In this document: piece by piece, positions 8,561-18,582 of the stretch
How positions within the stretch are numbered: position 1 is the first letter of the stretch
How the letters are laid out: each line of letters starts with the position of its first letter
NCBI RefSeq assembly: GCF_963678195.1
Contig: NZ_OY782759.1
Location: 2,356,001-2,420,000, forward strand
Source: an uncultured Hyphomonas sp.
GTDB taxonomy: Bacteria; Pseudomonadota; Alphaproteobacteria; Caulobacterales; Hyphomonadaceae
Direction of reading: 5' to 3'
DNA length: 64,000 nt
Translations under genes and position numbers: made by a program
The notes under the pieces: generated by a model
Database searches by the model: none
Told to the model about the DNA's origin: nothing
What the model saw: only the letters and a program-made list of their open reading frames with translations

Positions 8561-9046
8561 ATGTCCCGTACACTTACACTCTCCGCCATGGTCGTGGCCG
8601 CTGCTTTTGCGACAGCCCTGCCCGCCGCTGCCGAAGACGAGTACAATGTCTCGACAGGTATCACGACTGCCGGTGTGCCGCTTGGTCTGCACGGCGTAGA
8701 TACTGTCGCACTGACGACGCTGAACGCTGTCTCTGAAGGCAACGCAGAATACACCGTCGTTGAAGACGGCGTTGCCTACTATTTTGCATCCGCTGACTCG
8801 GCCAAGGCATTCAAAGCCGACCCGGCGAAATATGCGCCGCAGTATGGTGGCTTCTGCGCTTACGCAGTCGCACTTGGCAAGAAGTTTGACGGAGACCCGC
8901 GGTATGCCGACATCGTCGACGGCAAGCTTTATCTGTTCGTGAACGAAGAGATCTTCAAAAAGTACAAGAAGGACTCGAAGCGCATCCGGGCCAAGGCTGA
9001 ACGCACCTGGCCGCGTATCGAACACAAGGCTGTGGGTGACCTCTAA
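8561..9046 (+). CDS. Exported YHS-domain protein
   Basis: A 161-residue protein with a signal peptide (about 1-24, cleaved near AAAE) and a YHS-type domain. The diagnostic block is [19 protein letters not shown] followed by [10 protein letters not shown]. The ATG at 8561 has AAGGAAAA before it. This family is commonly annotated as YHS-domain (seleno)protein and is assumed to bind metal, but its role is not established. The C-terminal part is Lys/Arg-rich. A short inverted repeat (9059-9084) follows the gene. Confidence 0.85.
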   Translation: MSRTLTLSAMVVAAAFATALPAAAEDEYNVSTGITTAGVPLGLHGVDTVALTTLNAVSEGNAEYTVVEDGVAYYFASADSAKAFKADPAKYAPQYGGFCAYAVALGKKFDGDPRYADIVDGKLYLFVNEEIFKKYKKDSKRIRAKAERTWPRIEHKAVGDL

Positions 9047-9058
9047 GCACCCACGGTG

Positions 9059-9084
9059 GGCGGCCGGAAACAAATTCGGCCGCC
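9059..9084 (+). terminator. Possible terminator after the YHS gene
   Basis: An 8-bp GC-rich stem (GGCGGCCG / CGGCCGCC) with a 10-nt loop lies 12 bp after the stop codon. The downstream TGCGCTTTCCTTCC is only moderately T-rich. Confidence 0.5.
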
Positions 9085-9120
9085 TGCGCTTTCCTTCCTG
9101 ATCAACGAGAGACTATCGAA

Positions 9121-9582
9121 ATGAGACCGCCCCTCCCGCCTTTTACGAACGAAACCGCGATCGAAAAGGTGCGCCTTGCCGAAGATGGCTGGAACAGCCG
9201 AAACCCTGAAAAGGTTTCTCTCGCCTACTCGGAAAACAGTGCCTGGCGGAACCGCGATACATTCATTACAGGCCGTGCCGAAATCGTCCGTTTCCTGACT
9301 GAGAAATGGAAAAAGGAACAGGAATACCGGCTGGTCAAGGAATTGTTCGCCTTCACAGACAACCGCATCGCCGTCCGCTACGCCTACGAGTTCCATGACG
9401 CAAACGGCCAATGGCACCGCGCATATGGCAATGAAAACTGGGTATTCGATGCGCAAGGCCTGATGCAGCAACGGTATGCCAGCATCAACGACCTGCAGAT
9501 CCGCGAAACAGACCGACTGTTCCATTGGCCCCAGGGCCGGCGCCCGGACGATCATCCGGCGCTCAGCGAACTGGGCCTCTGA
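9121..9582 (+). CDS. DUF1348 / NTF2-like protein
   Basis: A 153-residue protein of the SnoaL/NTF2-like superfamily, DUF1348 type. Landmarks are [11 protein letters not shown] near residue 21, [18 protein letters not shown] at about 42-59, and the C-terminal [22 protein letters not shown]. The whole domain is cytoplasmic, with no signal peptide. The catalytic or binding function of this family is not known. The gene converges on ahpF with 6 bp between stop codons. Confidence 0.82.
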   Translation: MRPPLPPFTNETAIEKVRLAEDGWNSRNPEKVSLAYSENSAWRNRDTFITGRAEIVRFLTEKWKKEQEYRLVKELFAFTDNRIAVRYAYEFHDANGQWHRAYGNENWVFDAQGLMQQRYASINDLQIRETDRLFHWPQGRRPDDHPALSELGL

Positions 9583-9588
9583 TTCGTC

Positions 9589-11172
9589 TCAGGCGTCTTC
9601 CAGTACCGGTGCTTCGGCGGGCGCCAGACGGATCAGGTAATCGAATGCGGAAAGGGCCGCCTTGGCCCCCTCGCCCATCGAGATCACGATCTGCTTGTAA
9701 GGGGTCGTCGTGGCATCGCCTGCCGCGAAGACGCCCGAAACGGATGTCTGAGCGCGCATATCGGTGACAATTTCGCCGCGCTCGCTCAGCTCGATGCTCC
9801 CACGCAACCATTCCGTGTTAGGCACAAGACCGATCTGAACGAAAATACCTTCAAGAGCGACTTCATGGGACTCGTCGGTGTTCCGGTTCTTGTAAACCAA
9901 TCCATTCACCTTCGCCCCATCGCCAAGCACTTCGGTCGTCATCGCAGAGGTGATGATGGTAACATTCGGCAAGCTGCGGAGCTTGTTCTGCAGCACAGCA
10001 TCAGCGCGCAGCTGAGTATCGAACTCGATCAGCGTGACATGCGCAACGAGACCGGCGAGGTCGATCGCTGCCTCGACGCCGGAATTGCCGCCGCCAATGA
10101 CAGCAACGCGCTTACCTTTGAACAGCGGGCCATCGCAGTGCGGGCAATAGGCGACGCCCTTGTTGCGATACTCCTCTTCCCCGGGCACGCCCATCTGGCG
10201 CCAGCGGGCACCAGGCGCGAGGATCAGGCTGCGGGTCTTGAGGCTCGCGCCATTTTCCAGGACGATTTCATGTAGACCGCCTTCTTCTTTCGCCGGAACA
10301 AGCTTCGAGGCGGTCTGGAGGTTCATCACATCAATGTCGTATTCCTTGATGTGGGTTTCCATGGCTGTGGCCAGCTTCGGCCCTTCCGTGTACGGTACGG
10401 AGATCAGGTTCTCGATGCCCATCGTATCCAGCACCTGCCCGCCAAGACGTTCTGCGGCAATGCCGGTGCGGATGCCTTTGCGTGCCGCATAAATAGCGCC
10501 GGCAGCCCCCGCCGGCCCACCGCCGACGACCAGCACGTCAAACGGCTCTTTCTGGGAAATCTTCGCGGCCATCTTCTCCTGCGCACCGGTATCCAGCTTC
10601 GCGAGGATCTGCTCGACCTCCATCCGGCCGGAGCCAAAGACTTCGCCGTTCAGATAAACGGTCGGCACAGCCATGACCTGGCGTGCATCGACCTCTTCCT
10701 TGAACAACGCACCGTCAATGGCGGTGTGGCGGATGTTCGGGTTCAGGACGGCCATCATGTTGAGGGCCTGAACCACGTCCGGGCAGTTCTGGCAGGACAG
10801 GGAGAAATAGGTTTCGAACTCGAACGTCCCTTCGAGCGATTTGATCTGCTCGATTACTTCCGGCGCGACTTTCGGCGGGTGGCCGCCAACCTGCAGAAGC
10901 CCCAGGACGAGCGATGTAAATTCATGACCGAGTGGAAGGCCGGCGAAACGCAGGCTGATGTCCGCTTCCGGCGTAGTGATCGCGAAGGACGGCGCGCGCG
11001 CGTCGTCCTCGCGCGTCCAGCCGACCTTGTCGGACAGGTCTGAAATTTCCTGCAGGAGTTCTTCGAGGTCCCGGCTGCCCTTGCTGTCATCGAGGGCGGC
11101 CACGAGTTCCACCGGGCGCCGGATGTTTTCCATATAGGCTTTAAGCTGGGTCTTCAGATTGGCATCCAACAT
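9589..11172 (-). CDS. ahpF: Alkyl hydroperoxide reductase subunit F
   Basis: A 527-residue NADH:peroxiredoxin oxidoreductase that reduces AhpC. The N-terminal tandem-thioredoxin-like domain has redox centre CQNC at 127-130. The flavin part has [12 protein letters not shown] (about 215-226) and the thioredoxin-reductase-type CPHC at 343-346. Length is normal for AhpF. It lies downstream of ahpC on the same strand with 118 bp between them, which hold an inverted repeat. Confidence 0.96.
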   Translation of the reverse strand: MLDANLKTQLKAYMENIRRPVELVAALDDSKGSRDLEELLQEISDLSDKVGWTREDDARAPSFAITTPEADISLRFAGLPLGHEFTSLVLGLLQVGGHPPKVAPEVIEQIKSLEGTFEFETYFSLSCQNCPDVVQALNMMAVLNPNIRHTAIDGALFKEEVDARQVMAVPTVYLNGEVFGSGRMEVEQILAKLDTGAQEKMAAKISQKEPFDVLVVGGGPAGAAGAIYAARKGIRTGIAAERLGGQVLDTMGIENLISVPYTEGPKLATAMETHIKEYDIDVMNLQTASKLVPAKEEGGLHEIVLENGASLKTRSLILAPGARWRQMGVPGEEEYRNKGVAYCPHCDGPLFKGKRVAVIGGGNSGVEAAIDLAGLVAHVTLIEFDTQLRADAVLQNKLRSLPNVTIITSAMTTEVLGDGAKVNGLVYKNRNTDESHEVALEGIFVQIGLVPNTEWLRGSIELSERGEIVTDMRAQTSVSGVFAAGDATTTPYKQIVISMGEGAKAALSAFDYLIRLAPAEAPVLEDA

Positions 11173-11244
11173 GCGTCATCTCCTGCGAAGAGCGCGGTCA
11201 CACTGACTGGCAGCGCGATGTCCTGCGGGGAAAGGGAAAGCCGA

Positions 11245-11267
11245 CTGGCTGTGACGTGCACAGCCAG
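11245..11267 (-). terminator. Intercistronic hairpin between ahpC and ahpF
   Basis: A perfect 9-bp stem (CTGGCTGTG / CACAGCCAG) with a 5-nt loop is followed on the minus strand by a pyrimidine-rich CTTTCCCTTTCC. It could partly end ahpC transcripts or protect their 3' end, giving more AhpC than AhpF. Confidence 0.55.
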
Positions 11268-11290
11268 CCGGATAACGGAAAGCGGTCAGC

Positions 11291-11854
11291 TTAGATCTTG
11301 CCGACGAGTTCCAGCGACGGGGCGAGGGTTTCAGACCCTTCTTCCCATTTCGCCGGGCAAACCTGGCCCGGGTTCTCGCGGACATATTGTGCCGCTTTGA
11401 CCTTGCGGACGAGTTCAGCCGCGTTACGGCCAACGCCTTCACAGGTCACTTCGATCACCTGGATCACACCATCCGGGTCAACCACGAAGGTGCCACGGTC
11501 AGCGAGGCCCATGTCTTCGCGCATATTGTCGAAGTTGCGGGTGATGGCGCCGGTCGGGTCGCCGAGCATGTAGTATTCGATCTTGCCGATAGCCGGCGAC
11601 GTCTCGTGCCACGCCTTGTGGCTGAAGTGGGTGTCGGTCGAAACAGCGAAGACTTCCACGCCCATGTTCTTCAGCGTCGCGTATTCGGACTGAAGGTCTT
11701 CAAGTTCGGTCGGGCAGACGAAGGTGAAGTCTGCCGGGTAGAAGAAGAAGATCGCCCATTTGCCTTTCACATCGGCTTCGCTGACCGACTCGAATTTGCC
11801 CTGCTTGAATGCTTCGGCTTTGAAGGGCTTAATTTCAGTATTGATAAGGGACAT
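11291..11854 (-). CDS. ahpC: Alkyl hydroperoxide reductase subunit C (2-Cys peroxiredoxin)
   Basis: A 187-residue typical 2-Cys peroxiredoxin. The peroxidatic C47 is in FTFVCPTE and the resolving C166 in GQVCPAKW. The ATG at 11854 (GGAG about 9 nt upstream, protein starting [11 protein letters not shown]) is the standard AhpC start; the frame extends upstream but without family similarity. It detoxifies H2O2 and organic peroxides with AhpF, which is useful next to several flavin oxidases. Confidence 0.97.
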   Translation of the reverse strand: MSLINTEIKPFKAEAFKQGKFESVSEADVKGKWAIFFFYPADFTFVCPTELEDLQSEYATLKNMGVEVFAVSTDTHFSHKAWHETSPAIGKIEYYMLGDPTGAITRNFDNMREDMGLADRGTFVVDPDGVIQVIEVTCEGVGRNAAELVRKVKAAQYVRENPGQVCPAKWEEGSETLAPSLELVGKI

Positions 11855-12368
11855 TGTGGCTCCGTCTGTTGTTGCTTGCCGGGACAAATCCATAACCGTC
11901 CCATATGGCTTGCCAATAATATGTGGTGGGACATATCGCGCGCTTGTATCTGAATTATTGCGCATCGCGTCCCGCGACTGACGTTTCCTTCGCCCTGTTC
12001 CTGTTTCTATAATCATTCTAAATTTGGAAACAAGGGCGGCCCCGCCAATGTCTGCAGCCAATCCACAAGCTGCTGCATTTTCTGGATAAACTTGGTCCCA
12101 CAGCCTCTCTGATACGCATTATGAGAGTCGGTTTTCGTCGCCGGTAGAGCTGATCACGCCTCCGGTCCCACACAAGAATCAGAATGCCGCCTCACCCCAG
12201 ATTCCGGGCCGCATTCCCTCTCCCACAAACAGGCAAAACGACAGCTCCGCCCCATCAGTCGAAGCTGCCCGAATTTTGGTCCGTTTTTCGGAATGCTCCG
12301 ATTCGCCCCAGTTTTTTCTTTACGTTCCTCCCCGGTCACCTACGACCAAAGGAAAAATGGAGGGTAAT
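11855..12368. promoter_or_regulatory. Divergent promoter region, ahpC / amine oxidase
   Basis: About 510 bp between divergent transcription units with no convincing gene. Upstream of ahpC there are nested inverted repeats: GTCCCA (11898-11903) with TGGGAC (11927-11932), and ATATGT (11919-11924) with ACATAT (11931-11936), plus the palindrome CCATATGG (11901-11908). These may be operators, but I could not match them to an OxyR consensus. Confidence 0.4.
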
Positions 12369-13943
12369 ATGGAGGGAGCGACCCGCCGGTCTGCATTGGC
12401 GCTCATCGGCGCAACGGCTGGCAGCGCGGCATTATATGCCGCGATGAAGTCCATTCGGCACGTCCAGCCATCATCTTATAAAGGCCCCATCAAGCTCGAT
12501 GGAGATCCGAAGGGCGCGAAAGTCCTTATTCTTGGCGCCGGTCTCGCAGGCATGGTTGCGGCGTTGGAGTTACGATCCGCCGGTTACGACGTCGAGGTTC
12601 TGGAATACCGCGAGAAAGCTGGTGGCCGCTGCTGGTCGCTGAGGGGGGGCGACACATATACAGAAATGGGTGGCGCCACTCAGAAAGTCACCTTCGACGG
12701 AGACAATTATATCAATCCCGGCCCTTGGCGGATTCCATACGACCATCATGGCGTACTGGATTATTGCCAGCGCCTTGGTGTCCAGCTGGAACCCTTCATC
12801 CAGCAGAATCACAACGCCTATCTTCACAACAGCAACGCTTTCGGCGGCAAGCCGCAGCGCTTCAAACATATCGCCACAGACTATCGCGGCCAGACATCGG
12901 AGCTCCTGGCCAAGGCTGTTGACCAGAACCGCCTCGACGACGTGCTTACATCGGAAGATCGGGGAGCGCTGATCGAATCGCTCCGGGCAACCGGGGCGCT
13001 GGACGACACCAATTCCTACCTGTCGGGCGACCTGACCAGCCGATATCGCGGTTTTGGCAAACCACCCGGCGCGGGCTTCGATGGCGCGCCCTCTGCTTCC
13101 GACCCGATCAGTCTGTCCGAAATCCTGCAATCAGGCATGTGGGGTCGGTTGGCCGACGCCGACCTGCTGGATCACCAGATGCCGATGTTTCAGCCGGTCG
13201 GCGGCATGGACATGATCGCACAGGCATTTGCCCGGGAAGTTGGCGACCTGATCCGCTTCAACTCCAAAGTCGTTTCATTGCAGCAAGACGATGATGGCGT
13301 GAAGGTCACCTATGAAGACACCCGAACCGGCGGCACGCTGACAACTCAAGCGGACTGGTGTGTTTGTACCGTGCCATTCTCGATCCTTGGCCAGATGGAT
13401 CACAATCTGTCTCCGGAACTGACCGCGGCAGTGAACAACGTCTACTATCGCGGGTCCGCCAAATGGGGGCTCGAATTCAAACGCCGCTTCTGGGAGCAGG
13501 ATGAACATATCTATGGCGGGATCAGCTATACCGATCTTCCCATTGAAATGATTTCCTACCCATCGACGGGCTTCTTCACCAAGGGTCCGGCCGTTCTTCT
13601 GGGTGGGTATACCTGGGATGATGCGCAGGCATTTGAATTCAATGCCATGCAGCCTGAAGACCGGATCAAATGGGCGCTGGAATTCGGCTCCCACATCCAC
13701 CCGCAATATCTCGAAGAGTATAAGACCGGTGTCAGCGTCGTCTGGCATAAGGTGCCATGGGTGCTGGGCTGCTTCGGGATATGGAGGGACAAGGAAACGC
13801 ATTACGCGAATGCGGTGGAGATCGACAATCGCGTCGTCTGCGCGGGAGAACATGTCTCCTATCTCGGAGCCTGGATGGAAGGCGCGATTGAATCGTCCCT
13901 CGACGCGATAGGCCGGCTGCATGACAAGGTGATCAACGGATGA
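12369..13943 (+). CDS. Tat-exported flavin amine oxidase
   Basis: A 524-residue flavin-containing amine/L-amino-acid oxidase. The ATG at 12369 is chosen because GGAGG lies 5 nt upstream and the protein then begins with a Tat-like signal (ATRRSALALIGATAG). The FAD-binding motif GAGLAG is at 56-61, with GGRCWSLR at about 85-92, and the C-terminal FAD/substrate segment has CAGEHVSYLGAWMEGAIES. It overlaps the cytochrome c gene by 4 bp (ATGA), so electrons may pass to cytochrome c instead of O2. The product imine would be the natural substrate of the RidA protein two genes on. Substrate is unknown. Confidence 0.9.
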   Translation: MEGATRRSALALIGATAGSAALYAAMKSIRHVQPSSYKGPIKLDGDPKGAKVLILGAGLAGMVAALELRSAGYDVEVLEYREKAGGRCWSLRGGDTYTEMGGATQKVTFDGDNYINPGPWRIPYDHHGVLDYCQRLGVQLEPFIQQNHNAYLHNSNAFGGKPQRFKHIATDYRGQTSELLAKAVDQNRLDDVLTSEDRGALIESLRATGALDDTNSYLSGDLTSRYRGFGKPPGAGFDGAPSASDPISLSEILQSGMWGRLADADLLDHQMPMFQPVGGMDMIAQAFAREVGDLIRFNSKVVSLQQDDDGVKVTYEDTRTGGTLTTQADWCVCTVPFSILGQMDHNLSPELTAAVNNVYYRGSAKWGLEFKRRFWEQDEHIYGGISYTDLPIEMISYPSTGFFTKGPAVLLGGYTWDDAQAFEFNAMQPEDRIKWALEFGSHIHPQYLEEYKTGVSVVWHKVPWVLGCFGIWRDKETHYANAVEIDNRVVCAGEHVSYLGAWMEGAIESSLDAIGRLHDKVING

Positions 13944-14392
13944 AACACCTGACCCCTTCCCCCCGCATCATTGTGTCCGCTTTTGCATTTGTCGCCACAG
14001 CGCTCACCACGCACGCCGATGAAGGTATCCCTGAAGTCACGAGCTTCGAACCGACCCCGCTCGAAAGGAAGATATTCGATGGCCCCGGCGTCACCGTGAC
14101 GCGTGGTGAGGACATCTATTCAACCCTCTGCGCCGGCTGCCACATGCCACACGGTGAGGGCGCTGTTGGCGCGGGCATGTATCCGGCCCTCGCCGGAAAT
14201 GAGAAGCTTGAATATCCCGATTATGCTGTCTTTATTGTCCTGAACGGGTACAAAGCCATGCCATCCTTTGCTCATACGCTTTCCGATGAGCAGGTGGCCG
14301 CCGTTGTGAACTATTTGCAGTCTGGCCTCGGCGGGAATTCATACGAACCGGCCGCGACAGTCGAACAGGCTGAATTGAGCCGGCCACAATAA
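13940..14392 (+). CDS. Periplasmic monohaem cytochrome c
   Basis: A 150-residue class I cytochrome c with a signal peptide (about 1-26). The haem motif CAGCH is at 64-68 and the likely axial Met is M107 in YKAMPSF. It is translationally coupled to the amine oxidase and is followed after about 20 bp by the RidA lipoprotein gene. It is inferred to be the electron acceptor of the flavoenzyme, feeding the respiratory chain. Confidence 0.9.
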   Translation: MKHLTPSPRIIVSAFAFVATALTTHADEGIPEVTSFEPTPLERKIFDGPGVTVTRGEDIYSTLCAGCHMPHGEGAVGAGMYPALAGNEKLEYPDYAVFIVLNGYKAMPSFAHTLSDEQVAAVVNYLQSGLGGNSYEPAATVEQAELSRPQ

Positions 14393-14412
14393 TCTGAATA
14401 CGGAGTGATATC

Positions 14413-14907
14413 ATGCGTCTGACCGCCCCTCTTCTTTCCGCTACCGCAATTGCACTCGCCGCCTGCGGCGCAGCGGACAGTGAAGTGATCCGCCACAAGA
14501 TCCCCGGATCGGATTTCCCCATCCTTCAGGCTGTCGAAGTGCCTGCTGACGCAACGCTGGTTTACCTCAGCGGCGCAGGACCCTCCGTTTCCGACGAGAC
14601 GGCCGAGCCGCGAACCCCGGCAGCCTATGGCGACATTACCACCCAGACGGAATCCACGCTTGCGGCAATCGAGTCCCGCCTGGAAGGCATCGGGCTGACC
14701 ATGAGCGATGTGATCAAAATGCAGGTCTACATTGTGGCAGCTCCCGGTGAAGACTCGCTCGATTTCGGTGGATTCATGGAAGGTTATGTCAAATTCTTCG
14801 GCACGGAAGAACAGCCCAACCTTCCGACACGCTCTGTGTTCGAGGTTGCCGGCCTCGCTAATCCCGGCTGGCTGATCGAAATCGAAGTTGTGGCTGTCCG
14901 GGACTAG
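14413..14907 (+). CDS. RidA-family lipoprotein (imine/enamine deaminase)
   Basis: A 164-residue YjgF/YER057c/UK114 protein preceded by a lipoprotein signal with lipobox LAAC (C18). The catalytic Arg is R140 in LPTRSVFEVAG, and the family's GWLIEIEVVAV strand closes the protein. RidA proteins hydrolyse reactive 2-imino acids or imines to keto compounds and ammonia. Ordinary RidA is cytosolic; here it is predicted to sit in the envelope, beside the exported amine oxidase and cytochrome c. It is the third gene of that operon. Confidence 0.9.
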   Translation: MRLTAPLLSATAIALAACGAADSEVIRHKIPGSDFPILQAVEVPADATLVYLSGAGPSVSDETAEPRTPAAYGDITTQTESTLAAIESRLEGIGLTMSDVIKMQVYIVAAPGEDSLDFGGFMEGYVKFFGTEEQPNLPTRSVFEVAGLANPGWLIEIEVVAVRD

Positions 14908-14913
14908 TCTCAA

Positions 14914-14941
14914 CGTTCCGGCGTTTCACTGCGTCGGAACG
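14914..14941 (+). terminator. Possible hairpin after the RidA gene
   Basis: A 7-bp stem (CGTTCCG / CGGAACG) with a 14-nt loop starts 7 bp after the stop codon. There is no T tail, so this is weak. Confidence 0.35.
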
Positions 14942-15029
14942 CCCTCATCGGACGCGCTTGCCCCTACGCAAGTCATTTCCTTGGCCGGGAAGGCATGTAT
15001 GATCCCCCAAAACACTATTGGGGAGAGTC

Positions 15030-16736
15030 ATGCACTACGCAGAACTTCTGAATGCACGCCAGGAACTGACCGGACCGGGCGGTGACTTCGAAATTGTCGA
15101 AGCTGAAGTCCTCGGCAACACGCTTCGCGTCTATAAGAATGCTCCGCCCAGCGTTCGCGAGGTCTGGCAAGCGACGAAGGAATTCGCGGACCGGACTTAC
15201 CTCATCTACGAAGGTGAGCGCCTCACCTATGCCGAAACCCATGACCGCGTAAACTCGGTTGCGGCCTGGCTGTTTGACCAGGGCGTCCAGCCGGGCGACC
15301 GGGTTGCGATCGCCATGCGAAACTATCCTGAATGGCTGATCATCTACTGGGCGTGTGTATCGGTCGGCGTCACGGTTGTCGGCATGAATGCATGGTGGAC
15401 GGCCGAGGAGATGGCCTACGCCCTGAAAGACTCAGACCCCAAAGTGCTGTTTCTCGATGCCGAGCGGCTTGAGCGGGTCAAAGACCGTCCGGACCTGACA
15501 GGCTCCATGAAGCTTGTCGGTATCAGAATGCCAGACCTGCCTGAGAATGTGACGCCATGGAGCGAAGTTATCGCTCATGGCGGAGACATGCCCGACGTGA
15601 CAGTAGACCCGGACTCGGATGCCTGCATCTTTTACACATCCGGCACGACGGGGTTCCCGAAAGGCGCACAGCTCACCCAACGCGGTTGCGTCGCCAATCT
15701 CATGAACATGCTGTATGCCGGAGCGTCCACAGCGCTGGCCATGCAGCGCGCGACAGGTGTCGAGCCACCGGCAGATCCGCCGCCACCTGTAGGCCTGCTG
15801 ACCACGCCCCTGTTTCACGTCACCGCAAATAATTGTGGAGCCTATGCCGTGACGGCGGTCGGCGGCACGATCATTCTCATGTACCGCTGGGACGCTGGCG
15901 AAGCGCTGAAGATCATCGAGCGCGAGAAGGTCACGAGCCTGGGTGGCGTGCCGGTCATGGGGAGGGAACTGATCAATCACCCGGACTTCGCCAAGACCGA
16001 TACGTCCAGCCTCGTCCAGCTTTCGGGCGGCGGAGCGCAGGTACCGCCCGATCTGGTCCACAAAATCGAATCGAGTATCGAGACAGCTCGTCCGGCCACA
16101 GGGTATGGCATGACCGAAACATGCGGGATCATCACGTCCGTGTCTGCAGACTTTTTCGTCGACAAACCAGACAGCGCCGGACCGGCCATGCCCAACTTCG
16201 AAGTCAAATGCGTCGACGAACTGGGCGACACTGTACCACCTGGAGAGTTGGGTGAACTCTGGGTGAAGGGCTCCTCTGTCATCAAGGGCTATATCAATCG
16301 CCCGGAAGCGACAGCTGAATCCATCACGGATGGCTGGCTGCACACCGGTGATATTGCCCGCATTGACAAGGACGGCTTCATCTTCATCGTCGACCGCAAG
16401 AAAGACATGGTCCTGCGCGGTGGCGAAAACGTTTACTGTGCTGAAGTGGAATCCGTTGCCTACACCCATCCGGCGGTCGCTGAATGCAGCGTGTTCGGCG
16501 TACCGGACGACCGGCTGGGGGAAGAGGTCGGCATCGCGATCGTCCTGAAGCCGGGCGAAAAGCTGACGGCCGATGAATTCCGCGCTCATTGCGCCGGCAT
16601 CATGGCGAAGCACAAAGTGCCACGGTATGTCTGGTTTATCGCAGACGCCCTGCCCCGGAATGCCAGTGGCAAGTTCGTGAAAAGAGACCTTCGGGACCGC
16701 CTCAGTGCCGAACTGCAAAGTGCGGGTCAATCATAA
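15030..16736 (+). CDS. Acyl-CoA synthetase (AMP-binding)
   Basis: A 568-residue class I adenylate-forming enzyme that activates a carboxylic acid to its acyl-CoA. The P-loop-like motif FYTSGTTGFPKG is near residue 204, GYGMTETCG near 360, GWLHTGDIA..D near 435, the hinge VDRKKDMVLRGGENVY near 450, and the catalytic Lys region NASGKFVKRDLR close to the C-terminus. The ATG at 15030 has GGGGAGAG before it. The family match is to medium/long-chain or aromatic acyl-CoA ligases; chain length cannot be read. It converges on phnE with 9 bp between stops. Confidence 0.92.
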   Translation: MHYAELLNARQELTGPGGDFEIVEAEVLGNTLRVYKNAPPSVREVWQATKEFADRTYLIYEGERLTYAETHDRVNSVAAWLFDQGVQPGDRVAIAMRNYPEWLIIYWACVSVGVTVVGMNAWWTAEEMAYALKDSDPKVLFLDAERLERVKDRPDLTGSMKLVGIRMPDLPENVTPWSEVIAHGGDMPDVTVDPDSDACIFYTSGTTGFPKGAQLTQRGCVANLMNMLYAGASTALAMQRATGVEPPADPPPPVGLLTTPLFHVTANNCGAYAVTAVGGTIILMYRWDAGEALKIIEREKVTSLGGVPVMGRELINHPDFAKTDTSSLVQLSGGGAQVPPDLVHKIESSIETARPATGYGMTETCGIITSVSADFFVDKPDSAGPAMPNFEVKCVDELGDTVPPGELGELWVKGSSVIKGYINRPEATAESITDGWLHTGDIARIDKDGFIFIVDRKKDMVLRGGENVYCAEVESVAYTHPAVAECSVFGVPDDRLGEEVGIAIVLKPGEKLTADEFRAHCAGIMAKHKVPRYVWFIADALPRNASGKFVKRDLRDRLSAELQSAGQS

Positions 16737-16745
16737 GCTTTCCTG

Positions 16746-17765
16746 TCAGATCAGCTTGCGGCGAAGCCTCGCCGCAAGCGCATCCAACGCAAGTACCGAC
16801 AGAAAGATGATCAGCAGGATCGTCGCAACATGGTCATACTGGAACATGTCATAGCGGCCCTTGAGTTCCTGCCCGATCCCGCCAGCCCCGACGAGACCAA
16901 TGACGGTGCCCATGCGTATGTTGCGGTCCAGAATGTAAAAGGTCAGCGCCGTGTAGCTCGGCAGGACCTGCGGCAGCACCGCCAGACGCAGGACGGCAAG
17001 GTCGCCCGCGCCCGTCGCGTGGATGGCATCCTGAGGAACCTTGTCCGCCGCTTCAATGTCCTCCGCGAAGAATTTGGCGAGAAATCCCACACTATGTAGT
17101 GCGAGCGCCAGAATGCCCGCGATTGGGCCGAAACCGAATGCCAGAACCAGGAACAGTGCGCTGATCAGTTCAGGTACCGCACGCAGGAATGAAATAAAAC
17201 TGCGGGCAAGCCTGTAAAGAACAGGGTGCGGCGTAAAATTCCTCGCCGCAACCCAGGCTAACGGCAAGCTGACCAGCACGGCAAACAGACTGGCCCACAC
17301 AGCCATCTCCACCGTTTCCAGCATCTTGCCGAGTGTAAATGTCAGATACCCCACAGGCTCGACAAGATACGTCTTTTCCACAAGCCGCGTTGTCATCTGC
17401 ATGGTTTCAGCATCAAGCGCAGATTCCTCCACGGTGTCTGTTTCCAGGTGCGAAAACAAGGGCAGATGATCCGGATCAAAATGATCGATCAGCGAGACGG
17501 GCGTCCGCTCGGCGATAGCAAGAGGATACATCTGCTTTGCGACGCTTCCGATCCCACGCCCCACCTGCGAGCTTTCCTTCAGGCCGACACTCGCCTGCAG
17601 GAATTCCCCAAGCTGACTGGACAGCCGGTGCAACTCCATTCGATGCGCTGAAACCGAAAGGAGGGCAATAGCCACCACAACAGCCAGAACCGTCTTCCAG
17701 TCAAATGCCGGTTTGACATCCCAATGCTGTGGCCCGGACGGCTGGTTCTGCGTCACCTCCGACAT
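16746..17765 (-). CDS. phnE: PhnE-like ABC transporter permease
   Basis: A 339-residue inner-membrane permease of the phosphonate/organophosphate ABC family. An N-terminal TM (about 23-41) is followed by a periplasmic loop and then the permease core, with the coupling region ATGAGDLAVLRLAVLPQVLP and the family signature LVGAGGIGQEL near the C-terminus. The ATG at 17765 is 1 bp past the phnC stop, so the genes are coupled. The gene order phnD-phnC-phnE is typical of this importer class. Confidence 0.92.
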   Translation of the reverse strand: MSEVTQNQPSGPQHWDVKPAFDWKTVLAVVVAIALLSVSAHRMELHRLSSQLGEFLQASVGLKESSQVGRGIGSVAKQMYPLAIAERTPVSLIDHFDPDHLPLFSHLETDTVEESALDAETMQMTTRLVEKTYLVEPVGYLTFTLGKMLETVEMAVWASLFAVLVSLPLAWVAARNFTPHPVLYRLARSFISFLRAVPELISALFLVLAFGFGPIAGILALALHSVGFLAKFFAEDIEAADKVPQDAIHATGAGDLAVLRLAVLPQVLPSYTALTFYILDRNIRMGTVIGLVGAGGIGQELKGRYDMFQYDHVATILLIIFLSVLALDALAARLRRKLI

Positions 17766-17766
17766 A

Positions 17767-18567
17767 TCATGCCACCCTGGAAGGAGAGAACAGGTCACGC
17801 CCCGTTCCGAATATCCGGGAGAGCGCTTCCTGAGACAGCTGCCCGGGCGGTCCGTGAAAAACAATGCGCCCTTCCCGCAGACCGATGATGCGATCTGCAA
17901 AAGTACGGGACAGATTAATCTGGTGCAGCGAGCACAGAACAGCAGCTCCCTGCTCTTTGGCCATCTGGCGGAGCAAACGCATCACGTCCTGAGCCGTCTG
18001 GGGGTCGAGGCTGGCAACGGGTTCGTCCGCGAGAATGAGCTTCGGGTCATTGATCAGAGCCCGGGCAATGCCAACGCGCTGCTTCTGCCCGCCCGACAAG
18101 CCATTCACCAGACGGTTTACATGACCGGCCTCAAGCCCGACGCGCGACAAGAGCAAGCAAGCCTTGCGCTGCACGCGCTCCGGATAGGCCTGAAGCATCA
18201 AGCGCCAGATGGGCAAATCCGGCGCCGTTCCAGACATCACATTCCGGACTGCGGTCAGACGTCCGGACAATCCGAAATCCTGATGCACCATCCCGATCTT
18301 CCGCCGGATACGCCGGAGGTTCCTGGGAGTACTTTCCACGCCACAAATGCGGACCGCCCCGGCATCGAGCTTGTTCAGGCCGATCACAGAGCGCAGGAGC
18401 GTCGTCTTTCCGGACCCTGAAGCACCGAGCAGCACACAAAAGCTACCCGGCTCAATCTTAAATGAGACACTGTCCAAAACCGTCGGACCGTTCTGAAACG
18501 CTTTACAGGCGTCCGATACTTTCAACACGGGCTCGGGGCACGCTGCAGAAGATTCGAAGGGCTGCAT
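17767..18567 (-). CDS. phnC: PhnC-like ABC transporter ATP-binding protein
   Basis: A 266-residue ABC ATPase with Walker [10 protein letters not shown] (48-56), signature LSGGQ (157-161) and Walker B LILADEP (177-183). The Q-loop is in MVHQDFGL. It lies 15 bp downstream of phnD and is directly coupled to phnE. It energises import of a phosphonate, phosphite or organophosphate; the true substrate is set by PhnD. Confidence 0.93.
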   Translation of the reverse strand: MQPFESSAACPEPVLKVSDACKAFQNGPTVLDSVSFKIEPGSFCVLLGASGSGKTTLLRSVIGLNKLDAGAVRICGVESTPRNLRRIRRKIGMVHQDFGLSGRLTAVRNVMSGTAPDLPIWRLMLQAYPERVQRKACLLLSRVGLEAGHVNRLVNGLSGGQKQRVGIARALINDPKLILADEPVASLDPQTAQDVMRLLRQMAKEQGAAVLCSLHQINLSRTFADRIIGLREGRIVFHGPPGQLSQEALSRIFGTGRDLFSPSRVA

Positions 18568-18582
18568 CTACCGGCTCAACGC

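Noticed and set aside
15432-16730. 432-codon open frame on the minus strand
   Set aside because: It is antisense to the acyl-CoA synthetase, whose motifs are unmistakable.
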